From positions 2,131,200-2,195,199 of the forward strand of contig CM119266.1 in NCBI GenBank assembly GCA_051294375.1: a stretch of 64,000 bases of DNA. The letters run 5' to 3'. The stretch is from Paraspadella gotoi. Its lineage: Eukaryota > Chaetognatha. Of the stretch, positions 1 through 11,650 are shown one piece after another; position 1 is the stretch's first letter; each line of letters opens with the position of its first letter. The notes under the pieces were generated by a model. It did no database searches and had not been told where the DNA came from. It worked only from the letters and a program-made list of their open reading frames with translations. The position numbers and the translations under genes are program-made.

Positions 1-1265
1 ATAGTGTATTGACCTAGTACCATAATATCTATCCTAAATAGTAAATAATAAATATATTATTGATAAGAAATCTGTTCTTGATCTATATTTTTACTTCGTA
101 TTATTGAGAGTGAGTTCTCATATATTTTTCTAAAATTCAGAATTATTTTTAGCCGACTCTATAATTCACTTTGTCGGTCTGTCGGTGCGCCCCCTCAATA
201 TTGTCGGGCAACACACTGATATCATGTCAGAAATCAAATATATGATATATTATGCAAAAATGATGTATGTCCCGTCCATCTGTCTGTCCGTCCGTCCTCC
301 GTCCGTCCGTCCGTCCGTCCGTCCCACCTTAGCAAAAAACACCAATTGTCTTCGTGATTGGATGGGATGGATTTGAATGAAATTTTGTGTGTGGGTAGGA
401 AGTGTGTGATTAAGCGGAAATCAAGTTTCGATGGAATCGACTGAGTGGAAATGAGTTTTAAATGGAAAAAACAAAAAACCTGTTTCACTAATTGATTATG
501 CTACTTTTTCCTTTTATATTAAATGTAAATGAAGGAAGTATATTAGATTAATCAAATGATTAATTAATTATTCATTTAATTAATCAATAATAATTAATAA
601 GTCAATCAAGTCAATCATTATCGGCATTATTCTCATCGTCGTCATTGCTTTTTGTCGTGGTTAGTGACAAAAAGACCTAAAAACAAACATTTAGGATTTA
701 ATTAATTAATTAATTGCCTAATTAATTAATTAAATTAACTTGAATAATCTAATTATTAATTAAATTAATAATGATCGTGGGCAGATCCGACTTGTTTTTG
801 CTCAACTTGTTTCATTGTGTAACAAAGATTGATTTGTAGGTTTTTGATTCATTGGGTTATATTAATGATTTTTCATCTAAGTTCAAAAAAAAAAAGTATA
901 AAATCATCAAAGCACATTAAGTCTTTCATCCAAGATTTTCTTTTTCAAAAAAAAAAAAGCCTAAAAAAATAAAGAGAGATTTTCTTTTAAGATTAGCTAG
1001 AAAAGCTTCGTGCTATTTTCAGCGACTAATAATTTTAATGCATTTGTTTTAGTTTTTAAAACTTCTATACATTTCATTGTTGTTGATTTTTTGGTTTCAA
1101 ATGTCAATTTCTTAATCCTTTGTTTTTTCTCTCCTCCCCCCTCCCTTTTTTTCTTCTCTCTTCCTTCTTTTTCCCTTCTTTTTTATTTTCTCCTTTTCCT
1201 CTAATCTCTTTTTCCTTAGTTTCTTCGTTCCTTTTCCACACCTTCCACCTTCCCATCTCTCTTTT
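1..1265. other. AT-rich intergenic DNA
   Basis: No coding region is supported. Around 284-330 there is a (GTCC)n microsatellite, which creates spurious ORFs on both strands. Between about 540 and 780 the DNA is almost wholly made of TTAA/ATTA words in imperfect inverted repeats. From 1100 to 1265 the plus strand becomes pyrimidine-rich and leads into a minisatellite. Confidence 0.6.
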
Positions 1266-1286
1266 CATTTGTTTTTCTCCCTCTTC

Positions 1287-1535
1287 AGCTTTCCCCCTCA
1301 ACTCCTCTTTGGCTTTCCCCAACTCCCTCTTTGGCTTTCCCCCCAACTCCCTCTTTGGCTTTTCCCCCCAACTCCCTCTTTGGCTTTCCCCACTGCCCCA
1401 TCTTTGGCTTTTCCCCCCAACTCCCTCTTGGCTTTCCCCCCACTCCCTCTTTGGCTTTCCCCCAACTCCCTCTTTGCTTCCCCCCAACTCCTCTTGGCTT
1501 TCCCCCAACTCCTCTTTGCTTTCCCCAACTCCTCA
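1287..1535. repeat. 24-bp CT-rich minisatellite
   Basis: A tandem array of about ten imperfect units that read approximately CCCCAACTCCCTCTTTGGCT. The units vary in the number of C and T bases, so all three frames stay open and produce long artificial ORFs on both strands (Pro/Leu/Phe-rich on plus, Gly/Lys/Ser-rich on minus). None of these looks like a real protein. Confidence 0.85.
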
Positions 1536-2029
1536 GGCCGATCAGCGCTCCATTTGCAAGTCAAACGGATCCTCTTTTCTTTAGCCGTGCCACGCCCACC
1601 AGGACGCCAACCCCGCCACCGCCGCCCCTAGGAGGACGCCCCCGTCGCGTCCACCCTTCTTCTTAAAAGTGACGGCTCACAGGAGAACGCCACGCCGCGA
1701 CCTCCCATCACCTAAGACAAGACCGACGCCGCCTGACACGTGACGTCAAAAGTACCGTCGAACTCCCTTAACCCTTTTGTCCCACCGGGTCGAATAAAAA
1801 AATTGTGTTGAATAAAACTGCAAAATCCAGAATCATGTAAATGTTTAAGTGATTTATTTTGTTCTCATATTTCTTTATTGAAACAATAAGTATTGAACTT
1901 AATTTACCAAAAACAGTTTTAAAACATTTGATATTCCTCTCGTCCTTCAACTCCCAACGTCGAAGGTTTCAACTGCGGCTCGATCACATTGAGGCAATCG
2001 TTTTCCACCGACCAATATAGGCCGTCAAA

Positions 2030-3302
2030 TTAGCGTAAGACTTTGACGGGCAGACGTTCGTCGTGAAGTGCCGACAAAGACCGCAAAAAGTCCCGCCAGG
2101 CGTCGAGTGTTTGATTTCCCGAAGACTTCGTAATTTTCACGCCAGTCGTGATACTCTCGTAGCTGTGGCGGTCGCGGCGAGGCGGATCAGTTTGTCCGCC
2201 AGTTCCTTGGGGGTAGATCGTTGGGCGTCTATGTAAGAGTGAGGCGGAGACGTCGACCTCGTAATCGCCGCCGCTCTGACAACGGGCACCGCCGTCGTGT
2301 TTGACAAGATTGTCCAGAATTTGGGAGCCATGTAGTTTCGACAGATGGGTTTCGAAGGAGAGATAGAAAAAATATCACGTGACAGCATCTCGTAGCATTC
2401 GACGATCCCACTCGGCGTCGTCCGCCGACACTTGAGCTTCGAGCACTCCCCGTAATGTCTACGTCCACGAAATGACGAAGTTCTTAACGTAGAAACGTCG
2501 TTGCGACTGACTGAGACAATGAGAAACGAACCAAGCCACCAGACGTCTTTTGTTTTTCCAGTTGTAACTCTGGTTCCACTTTTCTCCACTACTCCACGGT
2601 TCTCGCTTTGATCGATAAAATCCATGGTAGACTTCGATGTCGCTGTCCTTTCGGTAAGTCATCGTCCAGTTAAAGACGTTGTTGAAGTGGCTGGTGTTTA
2701 GGTAAGTATCGAATTGGCGACTCTTGAAAGTAGAAAATCCAGCGTTGGTGGGGAAGGCGCGTTGTGGGGATGTCGTATCGGGGGACTAAGGAGAGTTTGC
2801 TTCCCTCTGGTTGCGTCGAGGAGAAACAAATGATATGAAAAATTTATTAATTTCGTAGTGGATTAAAAATATATTTGTTGTAATATATCTCCAATAAAAA
2901 CTTGTTTGTAATTTTTTTTTAAAGTTTGATTATTTTTCGATGTATTTTTGCCTTTAATTAAAAAACTGTTACAGATAAATGAGCTTTAGTACCAAACTTT
3001 TGTATCAAACTAGTTTTGATAGATTATATTATATTATGTTATATTATTATATATTAAAATAATAATTTATTTCACTCACTTCCTTTTATCTAAGTATATC
3101 CATCGACTGTGAAACAAAATAGCATCGGCCTCTTGGTCGGACTTCGATCGTTCGAAGTCTCGCAATCTCTGATGGACACCGCGCGTCGATGAATGGTCTC
3201 GATCCCAGGCCAAACCCGTGTGTTCCAGATGGAAGTTGCGCTGCCAGAAGAGATGGAGTTTGCGGCGGCGTGAGGCGTTGCAGGTTGGCGGGAGATAAAG
3301 AC
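2030..3302 (-). CDS. alpha-1,3-fucosyltransferase (GT10), partial, frame-broken
   Basis: Golgi type II enzymes of family GT10 transfer fucose from GDP-fucose to N-acetylglucosamine on glycans. Two minus-strand exons are visible. Exon A (3302 down to about 3080) encodes ADAILFHSR, a hallmark of the N-terminal half, and ends at a good GTGAGT donor. Exon B (about 2806 down to 2030) encodes QRWIFYFQESP, FNWTMTYRKDSDIEVYHG, LVAWFVSHC, CYEMLSRD and PPHSYIDAQ, all in the order usual for GT10 enzymes. It ends with a DAWRDFL segment and a TAA at 2030-2032. The reading frame changes at least four times, each time by one or two bases and often in homopolymers. The motifs themselves are well conserved, so I suspect sequence errors at least as much as a pseudogene. 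The transmembrane N-terminus was not found; the 5' end is unknown. Confidence 0.82.
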
Positions 3303-3309
3303 TTGGAGG

Positions 3310-5630
3310 AAGATGAGGAAGTAGAGGAGGAAAGGAAGAGGAGGAAGAGGCTGAGTTATTGAAGATAAAGGGAGGAAACGGGATGAGCTTTAAAATATAA
3401 TTATATAATAATTAAATTCGTTTAATAAATAAGCTATTTTGTCGCTGAGTTTGGACAATAGACACTGGACAGTAGGGTGAAGTGAAAGTTTGGAATCAAA
3501 ATTACCAGTTATATCTTGAAACTATCATATTAGGAATATAATCTATAGTTTTTTTCAATATAGTTGCCCAATCACTTATTTGTATATAGTGCTACCCTTA
3601 TATATGTCAAAATTTTAAATTTTTTTTTAAATTCTGAGAAAAGATTCAGATTTCTCGTTTAAAAAATATAAATTTTTTCAAATTATGTCATTAGGAGGTT
3701 AAAATATAAAAAAAATATTTTTAAGCTGGAAATTAAAATCGGTATCTGAAATAGTTTTTTACATTTTAACCAACATAATAAATGATTTTAAAAGAATTAC
3801 ATTCTTTAATCACCTTTTGACAGATCTTAAAATTTAAAAATTTTATTTGAAATTGATCCTATTATATATATTAGGCCTTTTCATCATCGATGCCCCTTGC
3901 CGTATGACGGAGCAGCGATATCTCTCGCTCTCTCTCTGGCTGGAGTCTGGATCGGGATCGACAAAAAGACTACGATAATTGAACGATGCATTAATTTAGG
4001 TTTCGTTAGGGAAAAGTTAGTTTAGGATAGATATTAGGCGCATTACTTAATATAATGGATCGATTAAGATTTTGAAGCTTGTTTTATAGTTTAATTACTG
4101 AGAAAAGATTTCAGGCGATTTGAGATACCTGCGTTGTTAAAAACAGAAAACTTAAAAAATATATTCATTGTAATTAAGTTAAAATTTAAGAAAAAAAAAA
4201 TTTTAAAAAATTTGTATTAAATTATTCTTTAAGCTTTAGATCCATAAAAAAAATTAAAAAATTCAAAATTTAACTTAAAGTAATAAAAATATTTAAATGT
4301 TGTCCTTATTAATAAGATAATTTTTTAAATTTTTTTTTTCTATTCTCAAAGTCACTTTATCATTATTTTTGGGCTTCTAGTTTTAATCCGGATAGATATT
4401 AGGATTAAGTGGGGATTGGATTAGATTAGGGTTGAGATTGGGTTGGATTAGGTTATGATTAGGGTAGGATTAGGTTATTTTTCCTACGCTAACTTTTACA
4501 ACAAAAAAATTATGGCTTTGCGGTGACTCATTGGTCAGGATCGGGATCGACAGAAACGATGACGATAATTTGAACGATGGAGGAAGCATTTTGCGACGGT
4601 GAGAGCGACGACAAAAGGGTGACGCATAAAACGACGATGGAAGCGGCAAAAGATACGATTATTGTGCGTGTGTTGAGTCCGCTGCTTCAGGAGCCGCAGC
4701 AAGGGGGCTTCTTTTGAAAAAAAGTGCCTTTATTAGTTTTTATTCTCATGATATATATGCTAAATTTTAAATTTCTAAAATTTATTATTTCACATCACTC
4801 TACTGGACAGGCTATGGGAGGTTAAGGCTTCATGTCTCTTACAAAATGATAACATATATATAATCATATGTATATTATATGCTATAATTTAAGTTATTTA
4901 CTTTGTTTATTTAATCATAGTAATAATTTTCAAGTCATATTGAATCTAAATTCGAACAGTATTGTAGAATTGAACGTTTTTTTCATAAATATTATTGAAT
5001 TTAAAAACTTATATAATTCATTTATATTTAGTTTAAGTATAAAAAATATATTTAAATTTTAGCTATGTTACTTAATAAATGAATTTCTTAAATAAAATTA
5101 TATATTCATTTCTGTTTTAAAAACTAAGAAAAAAACTATTTTCAAATGTAAATCGCGGAACCAACAGTTGATCGAAGTCCGAGGAGACGAACGCATAAAC
5201 TCGATCGATGTCAATCATCGCTTACACACTTTAGCGTTGAAAATCTTCATCATTATGTCGTTAAAACGTGAGGTTCACTCTTGACATGTAACCTCGTCAA
5301 GGTTGTACATTTTTTTTTCTTCAAATTTTTCAATATCTGTGAACCGACCGATTCTATGAAAAAAGAAACTAAACAAAATAAATCAAAGTCCGACTTCAGT
5401 TTCTCGATTCTTTTTTTTGCGTGTCAAGTAAAAGTTCAATAAACAAGATGATTGTTTTTTTAAACAATCGTATATATTAATTGGTATACGATTAGCGAAA
5501 TTGATTATGAATACGTCAACGAAGGAGTAGGTTTATTACGGATAATTTAGTAGTTCTATAGTAGTTTTATTTATACAAATAAACGCGGAGATAATAATAA
5601 TTGAGGGAGATTGTGATGATTAAAACGATG
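3310..5630. other. AT-rich intergenic DNA with degenerate TTAGGG-like words
   Basis: No gene is supported. A stretch at about 4396-4480 is built from loose GATTAGG/GGTTAGG words, like a degenerate interstitial telomere-type repeat. A partial copy of a dispersed repeat ('GGACAGGCTATGGG' family) lies at about 4800-4860. The remainder is AT-rich with long A and T runs. Confidence 0.5.
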
Positions 5631-5633
5631 TTT

Positions 5634-5865
5634 TGTGGACGCAACAAGTTTCAGAGTAAAGATAATTTATTTTCAACAACGTTATAAACAATAACAGTCA
5701 AAATGCTCAGATCCTAAGTCTATTACAATGGTATTTACAAAGGTCAACGTTTGACCATAAAGGTCAACGTTTTGACCATAAATAAGTTGGGGAATTGAGC
5801 GAGGTAAGTTTGGTAAGGTCATGTGGTTTGACCGAGGTTGCGTGTTCTTGATGTTCGTCCACACA
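5634..5865 (-). repeat. Proposed 3' LTR of Ty3/gypsy element (232 bp)
   Basis: Read on the minus strand, the segment begins TGTGTGGACG directly after a purine tract and ends CGTCCACA. It therefore has the TG...CA ends and short terminal inverted repeats (GTGGACG/CGTCCAC) of an LTR. An AATAAA lies near its 3' end. It sits just downstream of the integrase C-terminus, where the 3' LTR should be. The partner 5' LTR was not found, so the limits rest on these end signals only. Confidence 0.55.
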
Positions 5866-5876
5866 TCCCCCCACAA
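5866..5876 (-). promoter_or_regulatory. Polypurine tract of the gypsy element
   Basis: The minus strand reads TGTGGGGGGA immediately before the proposed TGTGTGG start of the LTR. A purine-rich tract at this place primes plus-strand DNA synthesis in LTR retrotransposons. The call depends on the LTR assignment. Confidence 0.5.
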
Positions 5877-8110
5877 GCCTTTGACCGGTGGGGAGAAGGC
5901 TTGAAGTATTGAATTGCGTCGTCGTTTTCATCGTTTATCGTCTCTTCCGGGTGGCTGAAGCATCGTCGGAAGGATGTTGATAAGACCAGGTATTGATCAG
6001 ATTGTCGACGAGCGATTGCGGCGTCTGGAAAACGCGAGTGGCGCCGCTTCCGTTCCGGAGGGGTGCCGGTGCGGGGCTGCAGTGGTACGACGCGGGCGAC
6101 CACGTGGTCGCGCCTGCTCAGATTGGGGGGTGCGGATTCGTCGGTGACGGCGGTTTCAGTCGATCGACGGAAATATCTTTGACGGCGCGGGCCCGGTATT
6201 TTNNNNNNNNNNNNNNNNNNNNNNNNNATTTTGAAAGTTTTTGGGCCACGTTCGAGGACGTTGTAAGAGCCGTCGAATGTCCATCGCGTCGGATGTAGAC
6301 GCGGTTGACGTCGGCGAGCGTTTCCGGGACATGAGAAGGCTGCGCCGCGTGCCAAGCGGCGGGCAGAGGCTGCATGAGAGCGACATCTGCGCGGAAATCG
6401 TCAAGGATTCGCGAGCGAGCGGCGGCGTCGACGTCAGTTGTCGGGACCGGAAGTAGCTCGCCAGGGAGCGTCAGCGTCTCGCTCAGCATTAATTTGGCGG
6501 GAGAGGCGTCCGAGTCTTCTCGTGGTGTTGCGCGGAGACTCAAGAGAGTCCAAGGGAGTTGCGCCAACCAGTTATTTCTAGCGGCGTCGCAGCGGGCCCG
6601 TAGGGCCGCTTTCAGCGTTCGATGAAGGCACTCAACCATCCCGTTGGATTGGGGGTGGTAGGCTGTCGTCGTAGAAGGGTCAAAGCCGACTACCGCTGCC
6701 ACTTGGCGCCACAATTCGGACGTTAATTGGGTGCCACGATCAGTGGTGACGACGGACGGGACGCAAAAACGCGAAACCCAGTTTTGTAGGAAGGCGGCGG
6801 CAACGGAGGCGGCGGAGATGTCGCGAAGCGGTGCTGCTTCCGGCAGCGCGTGAAGCGGTCAATCATCGTCAGAAGATGAGTATGACCAGAGACGGCTGGC
6901 AGCGGCCCCACTAGATCGATATGAACGTGAGCAAAACGTTTGGCTGGTGGTTCAAATTTCTGGAGCGGCGCGCGGACATGGCGCTGCGTCTTGGCGCGCT
7001 GACAAGTGTCGCATGACCCTGCCCATCGTGCGATGTTGGATGAGGCTGATGGCCATACGAAGCGCGTCGTCACGAGCTTTTTGGATGCGCGAACTCCCGG
7101 GTGGGCGATGCCATGGGTGGCGTCGAAAACGCGCCGGCGCCATGACGCTGGAACAAGTGGGCGTGCTCGGGAGCCTGAGATGTTGCAGATGAGTGTCGTG
7201 TTGCTGATTGGAACGTTTTTGAGATGGAGCGCCGTATGAGAGTCGTTGAGGAGCGGCTGGACATCGTCGTCGGTGGCTTGATCAGCCGCCATTGCCTCAA
7301 AGTTGACTTGGAGGGCGCCGACGGCGTTGACGGTGGTGGCGATGTCCTCACGCTCTTTTTGCGCATTCAAGATCGCTTCAGGTCGATCTGTAGGGATTGT
7401 CGCTGGTGGCGGCGCTGACGGAGGAGTTGGCGGGCGGGAAAGGGCATCGGCAACGACGTTCGCCTTTCCGGCGATATGACGGATGTCGCCGGTATATTCG
7501 GCGATGCCCGCCAGTTGATAGGTTTGCCTCATGGTGTGAGGCTCGGCCTTCTTCCGCAGCGCCGCCACGAGCGAGATGTGGTTGCTAAAAAGTGTGAAAC
7601 GGCGTCCTTCGACGTATGGGCGGAAATGGCGAATTGAGGCGTAGGCGGCGAGAAGCTCCTTGTCGAAGGGCGGCCATTTTCGTTGATTGGGTTTCAGTGG
7701 CTTTGAATGGAAACCCAGGGGCTGCCATTGGCCATCGACAAGCTGTTCGAGGACGACGCCGACGGCGACGTCAGAGGCGTCGACAGTAAGAGCAAGGGGA
7801 GCGCCGTCGATAGGGTGGACCAGAAATATAGAGTCGGCAAGGGCGTCCTTGATTGCCTGGAAAGCGGCGTCTTGCGGGGCCGCCCATTTTAGCACGCGGT
7901 TTTCCGTGGAGAACTTCAAGAAGGGGGTCGAGATGATGTGCGGCATGGGGCACGAATCGGCGGTAGTAGAAAACCCCGAGAAAGCGTTGAAGTTCTTTTA
8001 CAGTAGTGGGCGTGGCCATCTCGCGTAGCGCCTCTACCTTTGACGGAAGTGGGCGGACGCCATCATTGTTGACGTTGTAGCCGAGAAACTCCAGGCTGGA
8101 GGCGCCAAAA
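5877..8110 (-). mobile_element. pol: Ty3/gypsy pol fragment (RT end, RNase H, integrase)
   Basis: On the minus strand the order is: C-terminal reverse transcriptase (segment around EFLGYNV and KELQRFLG, about 8100-7950), RNase H (LTVDASD, DKELLAAY, HIAGKANVVADALSRP, about 7800-7440), integrase zinc-binding domain (HPGVRASKK and CDTCQRAK, about 7090-6970), then the integrase core (HIDLVGPLP, TTDRGTQ, YHPQSNGMVE, about 6930-6640) and a C-terminal region. RT-RNase H-integrase is the Ty3/gypsy order. The frame is broken at least once in the integrase core near 6857. A 25-N gap lies at 6203-6227, and the 5' part (gag, protease, most of RT) is lost at the 100-N gap beginning at 8111. An inactive or badly assembled copy. 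Confidence 0.9.
6203..6227. other. Assembly gap (25 N)
   Basis: Twenty-five N inside the gypsy element, between the integrase core and its C-terminal region. Confidence 0.95.
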
Positions 8111-8210
8111 NNNNNNNNNNNNNNNNNNNNNNNNNNNNNNNNNNNNNNNNNNNNNNNNNNNNNNNNNNNNNNNNNNNNNNNNNNNNNNNNNNNNNNNNNN
8201 NNNNNNNNNN
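8111..8210. other. Assembly gap (100 N)
   Basis: Exactly 100 N, the usual placeholder length for an unknown gap. It cuts the gypsy reverse transcriptase; sequence beyond it (8211 onward) shows no RT, protease or gag homology that I can recognise. Confidence 0.95.
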
Positions 8211-9604
8211 CCCTAAGCAAACCCCATCAGGACCGATCGAAAGCCCCTTACCTTGACCCCTCGACCTCTTGACCTTACCTTATCCAAATCGCGAGATCGG
8301 ATTCCGGAATTCGACTCTCGACGTCGGAAGATCCTTACCTCTCTTCGTCGGGAGTCACTTACTCAGATCCGGCTCGAGGGTAAGGAGGGTAAGCGTGCGA
8401 GAATTGGGGGTGGGAGTCTCGATTCGTTACGAGGATGGAGGGAGCGGTGAGTGGGCCGTGACCATAAATGACCCTCTTAATTAGTTCAGGGAATGAGGCT
8501 AAAGTAGACTCCCCTCCAAAAAGTCGTCGTCGTCGTTGTTGGTTCTTATCGTCGTCGTCATCTCGTTCGTTCTTCATCTTCAGTCAGTTAACACATTGTA
8601 AAAAAAAAAGACTCAGACAGTTTGAAAGTGGAAGGGAAAGGAGAGGTGTGTGGGGAGGCTGTGGGGAGGTTGTGGGGAGGTTGGAGGGGAGGTGGACGGT
8701 CTGGAGCGTGGGAAAGAAACGGGGGAAGAAAGAAGAAAGAATTCTGGTAGGATGGTTCTTGGTCAAGTTATGTTAATTTAGAGCATTTTATGTCCTTTAT
8801 ATACTACAATACAGAACGGGGAATTTAAAAGTTTCAAAACCGATCGTCTGTTAATTTTTTTTCTTTTTTCTTTCACTTTCTTACAGTTTCTATCCTAACT
8901 TTCTCTCTTTCTCCTCTCTCTCAGTCGCTATTNNNNNNNNNNNNNNNNNNNNNNNNNNNNNNNNNNNNNNNNNNNNNNNNNNNNNNNNNNNNNNNNNNNN
9001 NNNNNNNNNNNNNNNNNNNNNNNNNNNNNNNNNNNNNNNNNNNNNNNNNNNNNNNNNNNNNNNNNNNNNNNNNNNNNNNNNNNNNNNNNNNNNNNNNNNN
9101 NNNNNNNNNNNNNNNNNNNNNNNNNTCTCTCTCCCTTTTCCTTCTCCCCCTCTTTTTTCACTTTCACACTAGAGGCGTCACTTTCAATTTCGATTTGGTC
9201 TCAGAAAAAAAGTGTCCAACTTTTAAGTGGGAAAAAAAATAGTGGAAAAAAAGAGGAAAGAAAAACCTCGAAAAAAAATCATCGCTCCTCTTTTTTTTTG
9301 TCTCTTGTAGACGAATGTTCAAAGTTTTAAGGGGTGAAAAACTTCATTAAAACTCTTAAGGGGTGAAAAACTTCATTAAAAACGTTTGAGGGGTGAAAAA
9401 ACTTCGTTAAATTCGTTTTTCGGGGACGGGCTAAAGATTTTTTTAAAACCTTTTTAAGAGGTTTTGGAATCTATCGTATTCTGTTCATTTGTGTTTCTAT
9501 AATTTAAAGTCTTTTCAATTGATACCCTTTAGATTTTTGAAGAACCAGGTATCAACTAGGTGTGAAGAAAAGGTTATGTCTGAGTCTCTTTTGCCCTCCA
9601 ATAT
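8211..9604. other. Intergenic DNA with gap 8933-9125
   Basis: No gene is supported. A small G-rich tandem repeat (GTGTGGGGAGGCT-like) is at about 8645-8690. A 193-N gap at 8933-9125 lies in a pyrimidine-rich tract. At about 9330-9415 three copies of a roughly 32-bp unit containing AGGGGTGAAAAACTTC follow each other. Confidence 0.5.
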
Positions 9605-9678
9605 CATTTAAGGAAAAACTCACTTTGGAGGCGTGGGTTCGAATCCCACCGCTGCCACCACATTTAAGGAAAAACTCA
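9605..9678 (+). mobile_element. Retroposed tRNA-Leu 3' half with CCA between 18-bp direct repeats
   Basis: The segment 9623-9660 matches the 3' part of a eukaryotic tRNA-Leu: end of the variable arm (TTTGGAGGC), a perfect T arm (GTGGG, loop TTCGAAT, CCCAC), the 3' acceptor strand CGCTGCC, discriminator A, and then CCA. CCA is normally not encoded in animal tRNA genes but is added to the mature RNA. On both sides stands the identical 18-mer CATTTAAGGAAAAACTCA (9605-9622 and 9661-9678), which looks like a target-site duplication. The 5' half of the tRNA is absent. This fits reverse transcription and insertion of a tRNA fragment rather than a tRNA gene. Confidence 0.75.
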
Positions 9679-9825
9679 TGGATTTCAAGGGTTGAAATCA
9701 AAGATGAGATTTATTCTGGGAATAAGGAGTCTTGATCAATGCTACTAAAACTAAGAGAACCTAGGTCTATTTATATCTAGAGAAGAGGATCGGTTGTAAG
9801 GGTAAATTTGACAAATTCAATGATT

Positions 9826-10057
9826 CTGCAAGCTGATTGTTTGATTCCGGTTCCATCTTTGACCAATCAGGATTCAGTGATTCCATTTCCTGCGGAGATC
9901 GCCCGAGCCTCCGATCCGATTTGCTTTTGGTGGCTTGATACTCCTGCGATGATATCTTGATGCTTATTATTTTTACCTTTGGTTAAACGTGAATCGTTTT
10001 CACTCAGCAGAAACTACGATTGCCCGGACGAAATGAATTTAAATGGGTTTTTTGGAG
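9826..10057 (+). repeat. Direct duplicate copy 1 flanking a 10-N gap
   Basis: 232 bp that recur at 10068-10299 with about five base differences and no indels. The two copies abut the 10-N gap at 10058-10067 on either side. The sequence has no recognised homology; a short open frame through it looks accidental. Confidence 0.85.
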
Positions 10058-10067
10058 NNNNNNNNNN

Positions 10068-10299
10068 CTGCAAGCTGATTGTTCGATTCCGGTTCCATCT
10101 TTGACCAATCAGGATTCAGTCATTCCATTTCCTGCGGAGATCGCCCGAGCCTCCGATCCGATTTGCTTTTGGTGGCTTGATACTCCTGCGATGGTATCTT
10201 GATGCTTATTATTTTTACCTTTGGTTAAACGTGAATCGTTTTCACTCAGCAGTAACTACGATTGCCCGGACGAAATGAATTTCAATGGGTTTTTTGGAG
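10068..10299 (+). repeat. Direct duplicate copy 2 flanking a 10-N gap
   Basis: Second copy of the 232-bp segment at 9826-10057. The 2 percent substitution difference with equal length fits two alleles or haplotypes left side by side by the assembler, although a true tandem duplication cannot be excluded. Confidence 0.85.
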
Positions 10300-11619
10300 A
10301 TATTAATCGTTTTTCATGTGCTTTTAATAAAACTTATAAACTCGTACAACTTGCGTTTTCTCTGATAACGACCCACGTTGAATTCTTTGGATGGGCATCG
10401 TCTCGAAAGACCGAAATCACGGGCGTGAAGCAGAAAAATACCTTACAAGGTGTTAACTTTGAAAAACGATGAATAATTAGCAAAAAATTTTCTACTCAGG
10501 TAAAGTTTTTATACTTATAAGAAAATGTTTAGTCTTTTTTACTTAGGAACGTTTTTCACTTAATTTTTTCATTTTCTCTTTTTAGACTTCTGTCATTTTC
10601 CACCTTTTTTTCCTCATTGTCCCCTCCAAATTTCTCTGGTCCCCTTAAAGCGACTTTTCCGACATCAAAGTAATCAGGATCGAATTAAGAAGACGGCGAT
10701 TAGATGAAAGATGAAAAGTTCGGAGGAAAGACCTGTGGTTGTCGTCGTTGTTGTTATTGTTGTAGTTGTAACCACAAAACCTGATGAAAAGTTCGTATGA
10801 GAAACTCAGGATTAGAGATGTCGTAAGTCAAAATTTTGTTTCATATCAAGAATTCTAAATATTAATATAAGTATATAAGTTTGGAATTGACTCAACTGAG
10901 AAGAATTAGCACAAAATACATTATACACTAAATACACTCGAGGAAATCTCGAATACGAGCAGTGAGGAGCAGTCGTAAGTGAAGTGGAATTGATTAAAGA
11001 ATAGAATTAAGTTATGAGGCAAAATAAAAGAGAAGAATATTAAAAATTGATCCCCAAATCATTGGGAATTCAATTAAGACCCAAACCCCCTTTGTTATCT
11101 CAATAACCCCACAATATTTTTCCCCTTTTCCCGCCACCAGTAATTATCCAGGCATTTTGCTTTGTTCTGCCCTTTTTGCCTCCGAGAGAAGACGGCCCAG
11201 ACATTGGACAGTATCCTTTTAAAATCGTTCTTTAAACATTGATGCAAATATGCTTTTGATATTTATCATTTTTAAAGCTTACTACATGTAATTGTTTTAT
11301 TAAAGGCTATTTATTGAAGTGCCAACTTGGACTCAGTGATTCGAAACTACAAAATCTAAATTTTAATCAAAGTAAAGAATAATAAAGATAAATACAGCCG
11401 AAGGTACCGCTGACCCCTCTATCCTCTTCCCTTTCCTCTCCTCTCCTTTCCTTCGCTCGGTTCCCCTGGCATTTTCAAAACTCATAACAAGCGATGAGAT
11501 TCAATATGCAAAAAAAAGGGAGAGAGAGGCTGTTTCCGCAGAGACTAATTAGTTTAATTTATTATAATTTGTTAAATTCTAAAGGCTTTTGATATTTAAT
11601 TGTATTAAAAAAAGCGACG

Positions 11620-11650
<31 letters not shown>

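Noticed and set aside
1104-1666. Overlapping 88-154-codon ORFs on both strands
   Set aside because: They are translations of a CT-rich minisatellite; Pro/Leu/Phe or Gly/Lys/Ser repetition only and no domain.
9623-9660. Complete tRNA-Leu gene
   Set aside because: Only the 3' half is present; the D and anticodon arms are absent and CCA is included.
10788-10820. CTGATGAAAAG...GAGAAAC as a hammerhead core
   Set aside because: No complementary stem II between the two core elements.
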